Below, in pieces: positions 45,117-54,089 of a stretch of DNA of 64,000 nt; the first letter of the stretch is position 1, and the number at the start of each line of letters is the position of its first letter. The notes under the pieces were generated by a model. It was not told the DNA's origin. It ran no database searches and saw only the letters and a program-made list of their open reading frames with translations. This DNA comes from Comamonas testosteroni. Its GTDB lineage: Bacteria > Pseudomonadota > Gammaproteobacteria > Burkholderiales > Burkholderiaceae_C. The stretch covers positions 5,022,001 through 5,086,000 of the forward strand of contig NZ_CP043568.1 of the NCBI RefSeq assembly GCF_014076415.1, written 5' to 3'. The position numbers and the translations under genes are program-made.

Positions 45117-45401
45117 CTATTTGCTCATGGTGCCCCTTGACATTCCTTCCTTACCCATGGCGTCCTTGCTCATCTTGTCCTTGCCCATGTGGTCAATAGA
45201 GGATTTTCCGTCCTTGGTCATTGCACCCTTGCTCATGCTCATGGAATCCTTGTGCTTGGAGTCCTTGTCCATGGAAGGCTTGTCCATGCCCATTTGATCT
45301 CTTCCCATTGACTCCTTGGTCATCGCATCGGCTGCAAAGGCCGAAGTGACGCTCAATGCCAGACACATGGAAAGCGCGGTGGTGATGAATGCGTGTTTCA
45401 T
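45117..45401 (-). CDS. Secreted methionine-rich MXKDX-repeat protein (MrpX-like)
   Basis: 94 residues. A cleavable signal (ending AFA) is followed by a 71-residue mature part with 13 Met and 13 Lys, plus many Asp and Ser, arranged in loose MxKDx pentapeptides (for example MSKDAMGKEGM, KDKMSKD). No Cys or Trp in the mature part. Matches the pentapeptide MXKDX repeat family. In Azospira a similar Met-rich periplasmic peptide, MrpX, scavenges hypochlorite by methionine oxidation and is regenerated by a YedY-type reductase; the gene next door here is of that type, so the same role is inferred. Confidence 0.88.
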   Translation of the reverse strand: MKHAFITTALSMCLALSVTSAFAADAMTKESMGRDQMGMDKPSMDKDSKHKDSMSMSKGAMTKDGKSSIDHMGKDKMSKDAMGKEGMSRGTMSK

Positions 45402-45484
45402 GATGGTACTTTCTTGGCTCAGGTGGAAAAAGACGGCATGTGCCGCAGTGGGAACAGGAGAAATCGGATTGAAGAGGTGTTTCC

Positions 45485-46267
45485 TCAGCTACCGCCGAAC
45501 CAGTTGTAGCCCTGGTCTTCCCAGTAGCCGCGGTTGAAGGAGTTGCTCACGAAGATGGCCCGTATGTGCTTGGGATTCTTGTAGCCCAGCTTGGTAGGCA
45601 TGCGAAGCTTCATCGGGAAGCCGTATCTGGATGGCAGAGGCTGTCCATCCCAGTCGAGTGCAAGCAGCGTCTGAGGATGCAGGGCGGCCGCCATGTCGAT
45701 GCTGGTGTAGTAGTCATCGACACATTGAAAGCCTACATAGCGGGCACTGAGGTCAGCTCCCACTGCTCGTAGAAAGTCACCAAAGCGTGGACCACCCCAT
45801 TTGCCGATGGCGCTCCAGCCTTCCACACAGATGTGGCGCGTGACCTGCGTGTACTGCGGCAGCGCGCGCAACTCGTGGAGCGTCCAACTGCGCCTGTCGG
45901 CCACAAGACCTGTGACCTCCAAAAGAAAACTGGCTCCATCCACTTCCGGGACCCTGCTTTCAGCATAAAAAGCATTGAAGGGAAATGGCCTGGTGATCAT
46001 GGATTCGGGGTAAGTGGGTGCAAGACGCGACGAGTCGAACAGCCAGCCCTGTATACGATCATTGAAGCGCGATATCCGGGAGAGCGCCTCTTCTGCTGTG
46101 GCGTTGTCGTCGATGCTGCATCCACTGAGCAGCCCGATACCGCCCAGCGTGAGACCTCGTGCCAGAAACTGCCGACGCGTTGATTGCGACAACTGCCTGC
46201 CGATCAGACGACTAGCCTCGGCAACCACTACTTCACCGTTGTCCCGATGCCAGAGGGATGTGCTCAT
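45485..46267 (-). CDS. YedY/MsrP-like periplasmic molybdopterin oxidoreductase
   Basis: 260 residues of the sulfite-oxidase fold. Tat signal STRRQFLARGLTLGG (Arg 31-32) with an LLSGC lipobox-like sequence (Cys 50). The molybdenum ligand is Cys 147 in RHICVEGWSAIGKWGG; other conserved parts are DDYYTSIDM and SRYGFPMKLRMPTKLGYK. MsrP reduces methionine sulfoxide in periplasmic proteins using electrons from a membrane cytochrome b. The cytochrome b gene overlaps it by 4 nt. Expected substrate here is the Met-rich MXKDX protein 83 bp downstream; sulfite-oxidase-like activity on another substrate is possible. Confidence 0.87.
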   Translation of the reverse strand: MSTSLWHRDNGEVVVAEASRLIGRQLSQSTRRQFLARGLTLGGIGLLSGCSIDDNATAEEALSRISRFNDRIQGWLFDSSRLAPTYPESMITRPFPFNAFYAESRVPEVDGASFLLEVTGLVADRRSWTLHELRALPQYTQVTRHICVEGWSAIGKWGGPRFGDFLRAVGADLSARYVGFQCVDDYYTSIDMAAALHPQTLLALDWDGQPLPSRYGFPMKLRMPTKLGYKNPKHIRAIFVSNSFNRGYWEDQGYNWFGGS

Positions 46268-46917
46268 GTCGTGCTCTCCTTGATCGCAGGGCGGAACGTC
46301 GGGCGGCCCAGCACCATGAGGAGCAAAGAGCGCGGAACCAGTAAAACCATGAGAAGATGAACGGCAACAAAGCAGACAATGGCCGCCATGCAGTAAAAAT
46401 GAATGCGTCGTGCCATGTCGTAGCCACCCAGAAGCTCGCGCAGCAGCGGAAACTGCACCGACTTCCAGACCACCAAGCCACTGAGCACCAGCAATATCAA
46501 ATCTGCAACGGCAAACAGGTAGGCAACGCGCTGCAGCTGGTTGTAGTGACTCAAGTCCGAATGCGACAAACGTGCCGTCAGTGCGAGCCAGGTGTCACGC
46601 AATATGCCGCGCACAGTGACGGCAAGCATGCGGCGCGCAAACCTGCCCGTGAACAGATTGAGCAGCAGATAGGCAAGTCCATTGAGCACAAACAGCCACA
46701 TACCCGCGAAATGCCATTGCAGTGCGCCGCCCAGCCAGCCGCCCAGAGTGAGGCCGACAGGAAAGAAGAAGTCAAAAATGGGCGAGGCGTTGTAGATTCG
46801 CCAGCCGCTCATCACCATGACCAGCACAGCTAGTGCATTGATCCAGTGGGTCATGCGCAGCCACAGCGGCTGAACTGTGGCGCTGCGCTTCGACGGTTGA
46901 TGTGCAGGAGAAGGCAT
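46264..46917 (-). CDS. Cytochrome b561-type membrane subunit (YedZ1-like)
   Basis: 217 residues, four to five membrane helices with paired His ligands (LWLRMTHWINALAVLVMVMS, GALQWHFAGMWLFVLNGLAY, and RRIHFYCMAAIVCFVAVHLL). A quinol-oxidising cytochrome b of the PF01292/thiosulfate-reductase type, likely passing electrons to the molybdoenzyme encoded 4 nt into its end. Start at ATG 46917 (MPSPAHQPSKR); the maximal frame adds 57 unlikely residues. It differs from MsrQ, which has six helices. Confidence 0.85.
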   Translation of the reverse strand: MPSPAHQPSKRSATVQPLWLRMTHWINALAVLVMVMSGWRIYNASPIFDFFFPVGLTLGGWLGGALQWHFAGMWLFVLNGLAYLLLNLFTGRFARRMLAVTVRGILRDTWLALTARLSHSDLSHYNQLQRVAYLFAVADLILLVLSGLVVWKSVQFPLLRELLGGYDMARRIHFYCMAAIVCFVAVHLLMVLLVPRSLLLMVLGRPTFRPAIKESTT

Positions 46918-47543
46918 GAGCGCATTGTTTTGCGCACCTGATCTCGAAGTCCTCACCGAAAGTTCAAAAAATCGTGATAGTTCGGCAAGCGCCGTTGATG
47001 AACCGAATCGAGCTGCTTCCACTAAGTGCCCAGCAATTGCCTTTGTTGTCAGTAGAACTCTGCAAACTTGCCGAATGCATGCCTCCATGCTTCAGGGCAA
47101 TTGCAGTACCGCCAGGACCAAAGGCTTCCAGCCTATTTCTCGAGGGCTCACACTCCCCCTTCCTCTTGAACGACAGGGCTGTCGAGGATTCGCAGTTGAG
47201 CAAGGTTGCAGAACCCATGCCTGCGACGACTGACTGGCCGGTCACTCTGCTTTTCAGCAACTGGGCTCGGCTAGATGTCGGCATCAGACACCCCTGGTTG
47301 CGAGAGCGCTTCAAGCTTGACCAGGTTAAGGCGGATTGCTCGGGTTGCCCGATCAATGGTGATCGACTGCATCAGGCCAGAAGCAACCGGTTCACGGCTC
47401 TCACTCAAAGCTGGGCGCAGTCAAGGCGACCGCAGCTCCGCTCTCGACAAGCGCGAATGCTCATCTCCCGGCCTCCCTGGCTTTTCAGCAGGAGTTTTCG
47501 ACATGCGACGACCGAGAACATGCGGGTCTTTATAGAATCGGGC
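46918..47543. other. Intergenic region between cytochrome b and HD-protein genes
   Basis: About 620 bp between divergent genes. Open frames exist on both strands but none reads like a known family, so I report no gene. It must hold the promoters of the cytochrome b-molybdoenzyme operon and the HD gene. The AATCCA-N15-CGTAT motif of the sigma gene was not found near the cytochrome b start. Confidence 0.45.
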
Positions 47544-48137
47544 ATGGATATCGACAAGATCAAGGGCCGTCTGACCTTTCTGCAAGAAGCGGAAAAGCTC
47601 AAGAGCGTGCTCCGAAGCGCACACACGTCGACAGGCAGGACGGAGAGTACCGCCGAACATACTTGGCGCCTGTGCCTGATGGCGATGACATTCGAGGACG
47701 AACTGGCCGGCATGGACATGCTCAAGCTGCTGAAAATGTGCCTTGTGCATGATTTGGGCGAAGCGATTCACGGAGACATTCCTGCCATCGAGAAAGACCA
47801 GCATCCTGACAAAAGCGAGCAGGAAAAGGCCGACCTGCTGCATCTCACACGCTCTCTCGATAAGTCGCACCAAACCGAGATCCTCTCTCTTTGGCAGGAG
47901 TATGAGGATGCCGCATCGCCCGAAGCCAAAGCCGTAAAGGCACTGGACAAGCTGGAGACCATTCTTCAACACAATCAAGGGGTCAATCCGGCCGACTTCG
48001 ACTACGGGTTCAATCTGACCTACGGTCAGAAACACACCAGTGCCGAACCTTTGTTTTCATTGGTACGCGGGATCCTCGACGAAGGCACACGCCAGAGAAT
48101 GGCCGAAGCCTCCCGCAATCCTGAGCAATCGCTCTAG
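47544..48137 (+). CDS. HD-domain phosphohydrolase (YfbR-like)
   Basis: 197 residues: conserved STAEHTWRLCLMAM, VHDLGEAIHGDI (HD pair and Gly/Asp) and LDKLETILQHN. Metal-dependent phosphohydrolase of the 5'-nucleotidase YfbR/HDDC2 group, acting on nucleoside monophosphates. Start placed at ATG 47544 (MDIDKIKGRLTFLQEAEKLK), which fits relatives; an ATG at 47520 would add 8 residues, and neither has a strong ribosome-binding site. Ends just before the IS5 remnant. Confidence 0.85.
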   Translation: MDIDKIKGRLTFLQEAEKLKSVLRSAHTSTGRTESTAEHTWRLCLMAMTFEDELAGMDMLKLLKMCLVHDLGEAIHGDIPAIEKDQHPDKSEQEKADLLHLTRSLDKSHQTEILSLWQEYEDAASPEAKAVKALDKLETILQHNQGVNPADFDYGFNLTYGQKHTSAEPLFSLVRGILDEGTRQRMAEASRNPEQSL

Positions 48138-48180
48138 GCCGCCGTCACGCAACTTGCCGGCAAGGCATTTTCTTGTCTGA

Positions 48181-49140
48181 GAGGGCGTTGTTGCACAAAC
48201 ACAGAGCCTGCTCTCTGTAGGCTCGGTGCATGAGCCAGCACACACCCAAGAAACGTTATCGCACTACCGACTGGAAGCAGTACAACTCCTCCCTGAAGGC
48301 TCGTGGCTCCCTGACGATTTGGTTGATCAGAAGATGTCCTGTTTTGCCGCAGCAAGCGGCAAACGCGGGCGTAGCCCGAAGTTCTCCGATGCAGCGATCC
48401 AGTTCTGTTTGACACTCAAAAACCTATTTGGCTTGGCCCTTCGACAAGCCACTGGACTTGTCCAGTCAGTACTCGATCTATCCGGCCTCGTTTGGCCGGT
48501 GCCAGACTTCAGTACGCTGTGCAGGCGGCAGTTGAGTCTGGATGTTCAAGTCCCGTACAGGCGCAGTCAAGCAGGGCTGCAATTGCTCGTGGACTCCACA
48601 GGCATCAAGTTTTTGGGCGAAGGCGAATAGAAATGCAAAAACACGGCCCTGAGCGCCGTCGTCAATGGTGCAAACTGCACATCGGCATTGATGCACAGTC
48701 ACTGCAAATACGGGCGATTTGCGTCACCAGCAACGAGGTAGTCGATGCGGCCGTTGTAGCGGATCTTCTGGTCTTAGCTCCTCACCGCGAGAGCATCCGG
48801 AGTCTTGCTGGCGATGGTGCGTATGACACTCAGACTGCCCATGAAGTAGCCATTCAAAGAGGTGCCATTCCCGTCATCCCTCCGAGAAAAAATGCGCGTG
48901 TACGCAAAGACGATGCCTTTGTGTACCGCATGCCGGCGTTTGGGCCGAAAGATATGGAAAGTGTGGAGCGATTACCACCGGAAAAGCTTGGTGGAGACCA
49001 AAATGAACTGCATCAGACGACTGGGCGAGCGGGTCATGTCCAGAGCCCTTGAACGACAAGCCAATGAACTGCACATCCGCGCAGCCATCCTCAATCGGTT
49101 CACTGAACTAGGGCGTCCGCAGACAGTGGCCGTGGCATAG
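48181..49140 (+). mobile_element. Decayed IS5-family insertion element
   Basis: Left end GAGGGCGTTGTTGCACAAA resembles IS5-family terminal repeats. The transposase frame opens at 48230 (MSQHTPKKRYRTTDWKQYNS) but shifts near 48323 (one base lost), has an amber at 48628-48630 (TGG to TAG) with another one-base loss in the following A-run, and shifts again with a small deletion near 48920-48935. Conserved DDE pieces remain in pieces: FSDAAIQFCLTLKNLFGLAL, LVDSTGIKFLGEGE, ICVTSNEVVDAAVVADLL, and LGRKIWKVWSDYHRKSLVET. No matching right-end repeat was found, so it is probably truncated. Non-functional. Confidence 0.85.
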
Positions 49141-49279
49141 CTGCGTCAGGGGTCAGGGGGTAACTCAACCTCGGGCGGATTTGAATACGAAGGACTTCCC
49201 GCCATCTTGGCCTGCTGGATACGCAGTGCCACGATGGATCGGCAAGCCAATTTCTTCGTCATTCATCAGGAGTCGTGGC

Positions 49280-49856
49280 ATGCAAACCATTGTCCGTGTC
49301 GGGGTAGATCTCGCAAAGAATGTGCTGCAGGTCCATGCAGTCGATGCTCAAGGGCGGATGGTCACTAACCGGGCCATCCAGCGCAGCGAGTTCTTGGCAT
49401 GGTGTGCGCCATTACCTGCAGCGTGTCTGGTGGCCATGGAAGCTTGTGGTGGTGCGTACCACTGGTGTCGGCAGTTGCTGTGCATGGGCTTGGATGCACG
49501 CATGATGGCAGCGGCACGGGTTGCACCCTATCGCATGCAGGGCAAGAGCGGCAAAAACGATGCCAATGATGCCGCTGCCATTTGCGAGGCAGCCAGCCGT
49601 CCTCAGATGCGCTTTGTACCCGTGAAGACTCCAGAGCAGCCGGGCATCCTGTGTGTGCATCGGCTGCGCGAAGGGTTCAAAGAGGAGCGCACAGCATGCA
49701 TTAACCGCATTCGAGGCTTGCTCGCCAAGTTTGGCGTTGTGCTGCCGCAAAGCCCCCAGAGCCTTGCGCCCCCATTTGCACGATATCTTGGAAGATGCGA
49801 GCAATGACATCGCAAAGCAGTCTCCTGGCACACGACTGCATTGTGTCGATGCGTAA
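49280..49856 (+). pseudogene. Truncated IS110-family transposase
   Basis: Begins MQTIVRVGVDLAKNVLQVHA with the DEDD-type active-site pieces (VDLAKN, MEACGG, KNDANDAAAICEA) and the PVKTPEQPG segment. Around 49740 the frame shifts: the continuing family sequence (ALRPHLHDILEDASND) is in another frame and stops at 49856. The C-terminal transposase_20 domain (full length about 340 residues) is missing. A dead copy or remnant, directly after the IS5 remnant; the pair may record successive insertions. Confidence 0.84.
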
Positions 49857-50242
49857 CAGTCGCAAAACGTGCCGTTGTTGTCAATCGATTCTGCGATCTG
49901 CTGATTCCAGGGCCTCACTCCATATCAGACCCTGTGACGCCGCATACCGGAGCAAATTGCAGGTTCTGCAACCTCGCGCTTGGCAGCCGTGCCCCACCTC
50001 TGGCATCCCTTGGCCCCAGGTTGTCAAGAACCGGCAGCTACCGTGAGCTGCACACACAGACATTAGCTTTAGCATTGGCTTGGCTTGTAAACCCAATCTG
50101 CCTGCAATAGGCTTTGATACCTCCTGTCAACATCTGTGAAGTGCGCATGGCGGATCATCACAGCCCAATTCAGGAGGCTCGTCCCTGATGGCGCGTGCGA
50201 TGTCAGCGGCGGTGTGTATGGGTCGCGCGCAAGGAGACTCTG
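49857..50242. other. Gap after the IS110 remnant
   Basis: No gene recognised. It leads to the cupin gene; an AAGGAG ribosome-binding site lies at 50231-50236. No terminal repeat of the IS110 element could be identified. Confidence 0.4.
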
Positions 50243-50704
50243 ATGTCTCATTTCTCGTTCGCTCGCTCGGCCAGCCTCGTCGCGCTGGCAGTGATTCCTA
50301 TGGCATCCTGGGCCATCCACGGCACCGAAGGTGTCGAGTGGGGAGCACCGCCTCCGGTTCTCGCCAAAGGAGCCAAATTCGCGGTACTCCTAGGTGACCC
50401 CAATCAACCCGGCCCTTATGTGGTGCGTCTGTCCGTGCCCGCCGGCTATCGCGTCTTGCCGCATTGGCACAGCCAAGCCGAGAACGTGACCGTCATCTCG
50501 GGCACGGTCATGATCGGAATGGGCGACAAGTGGGACTCGAAGGCACTCAAAGTCCAAAAAGCCGGCAGCTTCGGCTCGATTCCGGCCAAGACCAATCACT
50601 TCGCCATGTTCAAGGTTCCAACAGTGATCCAGATCCACGGAGAAGGCCCATTCGACCTGAACTACGTCGATCCGGCAGATGATCCGCAGAAGGCGCACAA
50701 GTAA
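50243..50704 (+). CDS. Secreted cupin-domain protein
   Basis: 153 residues with a signal peptide ending SWA. The mature part carries a cupin motif (LPHWHSQAENVTVISGTVMI, with His-x-His and Glu that would bind metal) and a later FGSIPAKTNHFAMFK. Periplasmic cupin of unknown substrate; relatives are often annotated as cupin-2 or DUF4437 proteins. Good AAGGAG ribosome-binding site. Confidence 0.82.
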   Translation: MSHFSFARSASLVALAVIPMASWAIHGTEGVEWGAPPPVLAKGAKFAVLLGDPNQPGPYVVRLSVPAGYRVLPHWHSQAENVTVISGTVMIGMGDKWDSKALKVQKAGSFGSIPAKTNHFAMFKVPTVIQIHGEGPFDLNYVDPADDPQKAHK

Positions 50705-50894
50705 ACCCAGGTTGCACTCCCAGCGTGCTCTCGGTGGGGCCGCTGGCGTGCCCCTCGTGCAGACCAAGCGCATCAAGAACAGCTTGGCAGATGGAGATGG
50801 CATCGTTCCCGGTCAGCACCTTTGACACAAGGCATTTGACATTCTCATGATGTCAGGGTTGAGACTTGACTCACAACCTTGAAAGGAGCATGCA

Positions 50895-51137
50895 ATGACT
50901 GCTTTTCGTGTGACCGATATGACATGCGGTGGCTGCGCTGGGCGCATCAAACGATCAATTGTGGCCATGGATGACAAGGCCTGTATCGAGTTTGAGCTTA
51001 AGGAGCGAACCGTGCTGATATCGGGAACTGCATCTGACGCCGAGTTTGCAGAAGCCATCCAGGATGCGGGGTATACGCCTGAGCTGATTGATCCGGCCAC
51101 CGCCCAGACAGGCAATGCAGGCCCAAATACTGCTTGA
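50895..51137 (+). CDS. Heavy-metal-associated (HMA) domain protein, copper-chaperone type
   Basis: 80 residues with the metal-binding loop MTCGGCAGRI (CxxC) in a ferredoxin-like fold, as in CopZ and Atx1, which deliver Cu(I) to ATPases. No copper ATPase gene is adjacent. AAAGGAG precedes the ATG. The tail after residue 68 is unstructured. Zinc or another soft metal is also possible. Confidence 0.86.
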   Translation: MTAFRVTDMTCGGCAGRIKRSIVAMDDKACIEFELKERTVLISGTASDAEFAEAIQDAGYTPELIDPATAQTGNAGPNTA

Positions 51138-51361
51138 TGCAAATGCCGGGCAGCTCATCCCGGTGTTCATGCTGCGGTGGCGATGAGGCACCCTCATGAG
51201 CTTCGACGACGACTCGGATAATGAGGAGACCGATTGGATCAAAGGGTCTCGCCAAAGCGATCGCTTCATCCCCTGAAGTGCAGGTGCATCCATCGTGCTC
51301 GTCATGACTCCCGGCGCTTCATATTGCGATTGCAACCCCGGTGATCCTCCTGGGATGAATT

Positions 51362-51387
51362 GAAAGCGGCCTAAAAGGCCGGCTTTC
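51362..51387. terminator. Hairpin between convergent HMA and DUF4382 genes
   Basis: Imperfect stem (GAAAGC and GGCC paired with GGCC and GCTTTC, one bulged base) around TAAA. It sits in the 335-bp gap 51138-51472, where nothing else was recognised. Confidence 0.5.
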
Positions 51388-51472
51388 ATTCTGGGAAGCA
51401 CGCGACAGCACGAGCAGGACATGGATCCGGAATGCTACGAGCAGCATTTCGATCCATTGCCCAGTTTTTTCC

Positions 51473-52705
51473 TCAAGGTGCCAGAACCAGATCCTTGGTG
51501 GTCACACTGTTGGCGGTTGTCAGCGTCACGGCTGGCGCTGTGGTCTGAGTGGTGTAGCCGGCAGCGCTGCCCAAGATGTTGTACTTGCCTGCGGCAGCGG
51601 TGTCTGCAGTGAACGCCAAAGGCCCGCTTGCGACGTAAGGTGCCTTGTTGGGTGCCAGCAATGGCAGGTTCAGGCTGTAGTTTGCATTGGCAGGATCAAC
51701 CAAAGTCCATGCAACATCAAGCCTCTGACCTGTGCCGAGTACCTGCTGGGCATTCACATCAGCATCGGTCAAAGGCGTATTGGATGTGTTTGTCACCTTG
51801 CCCGCAACAGTCGCCGAAGCAGATGCCGGCAGTGCAATGGGGGCCGTCGATGCGTTGAGCGTGGTAGTGCCAGCAGCGATCGAGACAGGAATGCCAGTCA
51901 CGGCGGCGGTGGTCAGGTTCTGGCCTGCAACGACGACGGTGTAGTTGGTGTTCTCCGGCAGGTAGGCCAGCACGAACTTGCCTGTAGTGGCGTTGGGCAC
52001 GGTGGCGCGCAGATTGTTGTCCGGGTCACGCGTGGACACCACGACGCTGGAGGCCAGAGCAGGATCCACATAGCCCACAATTGCTGTAGTCAACCGCTTG
52101 ATGACGGCCACCACGGGCTTGAGGTTGTAGTTGCCGGAGTTACCTGCCTTGACAATGGACTTGCAGGCATCGAAGTCCAGAACCATATCGGCGACCTGGC
52201 CGCCGGTGACATTGAAGTTGGCCTTGAGCTTGAAGCCGCTTTGTTGACCGCTGGGAGTGGTCAGTGCGATCTCGTTGGTCGAACCCGACAGCACCAGTGC
52301 ATTGGCCAACGGATTGGCAGATGTCGGGTTGGAAGGATTGTCAGCCAGCACCAAGCGGACCTGCTGGTAGTTGCCAGCCGGTAGCGGCAACGACCCCAAT
52401 TCCTGCAGCACCCCATTGGTCAAGCCGAGCAGGTCGATGCGCTGGGCAGGAATCGTCAACTCGCTCCAGCCAGAATCAGTGGTACCTGCCGTAGCGCTCT
52501 GATGCACGCGGATTTTGGTGACTGTGACATAGACATGGTCGTAGCCACATGCCGGAGCGTCGGTCATGGCCAGCTTGAGCGTGCCTTGCTGTGGAGAGCT
52601 ATCGCCACCACCACCGCCGCCACATGCTGCCAGGCCGGCAGCAATCAAACCCAGACCCGTCCAGCACAAGGCCTTGACAGGCCGAAATCCATGCAAGTTA
52701 CTCAT
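51473..52705 (-). CDS. DUF4382 lipoprotein
   Basis: 410 residues. Lipoprotein signal GLIAAGLAACGGGGGG with a poly-Gly run after the lipid Cys; then DUF4382 (about 35-215: LKLAMTDAPACGYDHVYVTV, VHQSATAGTTDSGW, DLLGLTNGVLQELGSLPLPA), and Ig- or carboxypeptidase-regulatory-like repeats after residue 220. Exported cell-surface protein of unknown function, possibly carbohydrate- or matrix-binding. Start ATG 52705, with AAGG upstream. Confidence 0.84.
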   Translation of the reverse strand: MSNLHGFRPVKALCWTGLGLIAAGLAACGGGGGGDSSPQQGTLKLAMTDAPACGYDHVYVTVTKIRVHQSATAGTTDSGWSELTIPAQRIDLLGLTNGVLQELGSLPLPAGNYQQVRLVLADNPSNPTSANPLANALVLSGSTNEIALTTPSGQQSGFKLKANFNVTGGQVADMVLDFDACKSIVKAGNSGNYNLKPVVAVIKRLTTAIVGYVDPALASSVVVSTRDPDNNLRATVPNATTGKFVLAYLPENTNYTVVVAGQNLTTAAVTGIPVSIAAGTTTLNASTAPIALPASASATVAGKVTNTSNTPLTDADVNAQQVLGTGQRLDVAWTLVDPANANYSLNLPLLAPNKAPYVASGPLAFTADTAAAGKYNILGSAAGYTTQTTAPAVTLTTANSVTTKDLVLAP

Positions 52706-52986
52706 ACGGTACCTTTTTGAAAACAAAGACAGCGCAATGCTAGGAGTGCCCTTGGATACAGTGTTACGACTCGTAGAACCCTGCATTCGAGCCGGTCTCT
52801 GAGCAGCTCCAATCATGCTCTACCTTCGGTAACAAAGCTATTGAAACCTGCCTCCATATGCCACGGTCATCGCCGAAAATAGGACATGGTCAAGGTGATT
52901 CAGGTATGGGGGTCCATGAAGGCTCGGATGCCAAGCCTGCATTGCCGCCATCGAACAACATTGATAGAGAAGTACAGACAAAAGCC

Positions 52987-53160
52987 ATGCTGCGCAGCAA
53001 ATTGGGAACACTGCTGGTGGTCAGTGCGGCACTTTCTTGTGCAGCAGGATTTGCCCTGGATGCCCAGGGCAGCATCGCGAACCTTGAGCTCTGGATAGCT
53101 TTGGCAGTCCTGCTACTCCTCAGCGGTGCAGTCCTGATCGTCTTGGGTCAGAACGACTAG
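52987..53160 (+). CDS. Small two-helix membrane protein (hypothetical)
   Basis: 57 residues from ATG 52987, with two hydrophobic segments (LGTLLVVSAALSCAAGFAL and IALAVLLLLSGAVLIVLGQ). An upstream ATG in frame (52858) gives 100 residues but the extra part is unremarkable. No family recognised; coding status is plausible rather than certain. Confidence 0.5.
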   Translation: MLRSKLGTLLVVSAALSCAAGFALDAQGSIANLELWIALAVLLLLSGAVLIVLGQND

Positions 53161-53315
53161 CCCCTTGAGGCCGAACGGCGCTGTTGCCTGCATCAATCAC
53201 GACGACTAGTTCCAGGCCCTGAGCAAAAGAAATAGTGACGCCACCGAGATCCCGCCGATCGTTCTCAAGGTCCCCTGCATCTCTCTGTGACATACGGAAG
53301 ATCCAAAGGATTCAT

Positions 53316-53459
53316 ATGAAAAAAGCGCTAACGCTGGTCGCTACAGCTTTGCTGCTCAGCGGCTGTGTCGTGTATCCGAACGGCTACTACGACGACGGAT
53401 ACAGAAAGCCTCATCCTCATGGGTGCCCACCTGGGCAAGCCAAGAAAGGCAACTGCTAG
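53316..53459 (+). CDS. Small lipoprotein (hypothetical)
   Basis: 47 residues: lipoprotein signal TLVATALLLSGCVVYP and a short His/Gly/Pro-rich tail (DDGYRKPHPHGCPPGQAKKG). ATG 53316 has AAAGGA upstream. Such tiny lipoproteins are common, with unknown roles; the His and Cys content could bind metal. Confidence 0.7.
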   Translation: MKKALTLVATALLLSGCVVYPNGYYDDGYRKPHPHGCPPGQAKKGNC

Positions 53460-54089
53460 CACTGAGCCTCCCAGTGTTCAGCCCGTATATTGCATGGAAC
53501 GCTCGAATCTGCCAGCACCTGGGCGTTGTACAAGGCCAAGACGACAGGTCGCAACAAAGTTGTTGTATTCACCAAAAGTCCGACACAGCGAGCAGCAGAC
53601 TTTCAGGACACAGCGAAAAGCCATAGCCAGTCCCTGATATGAAGCGGTCATGGAGGCGGCACCGGTGCTGATGTTCGATGAACACAAGAAAGAATGACGA
53701 AAGATTGCAATGACGCTCAACAATGTCTGCGTTGTCCTGGCAGCAGCAAAGGCTGCAACGGATCTTGCCGACGGCCAGAAGCTGTCTGTCACAAACTTCA
53801 GCTTTTGCGCTGGTGAGCTGCATTACGATCGACGCGAAAACTGCCACTACGTTCCCAGCGAGCCAATCGACCGACATCAAGTTGAGGAGCAGGATGCATG
53901 TGCATTGGCTGCTCAGATTCCCGGTCACCACAGACAATGTTGAGAGACCATGCTCAGCCTGGATTGCTGGAGCGTGATCTGCGAGCTCCAGGGAGTCCAG
54001 GCTGAGAGCACTGCAGCCACCGGCCCTGCGGGCATTGTGAATGCGGCGCTAGCTTCGCATCTAACGGTCAATTCAGCAGGAGTGAAGAG
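53460..54089. other. Gene-poor stretch
   Basis: About 630 bp. Short frames occur on both strands but none resembles a known protein. By eye the stretch is richer in A and T than its core neighbours. Just before 54090 lies a Shine-Dalgarno-like AGGAG for the next gene. Confidence 0.35.

Noticed and set aside
46050..46078. CGTATAC with an upstream CCGGATA at 15 nt spacing inside the molybdoenzyme gene
   Set aside because: Resembles the ECF motif only in the -10 half; the -35 half does not match AATCCA, and it lies within coding sequence.
46974..47543. Upstream extension of the HD-protein frame (190 codons)
   Set aside because: No family signature, and relatives start near MDIDKIKG; kept as intergenic.
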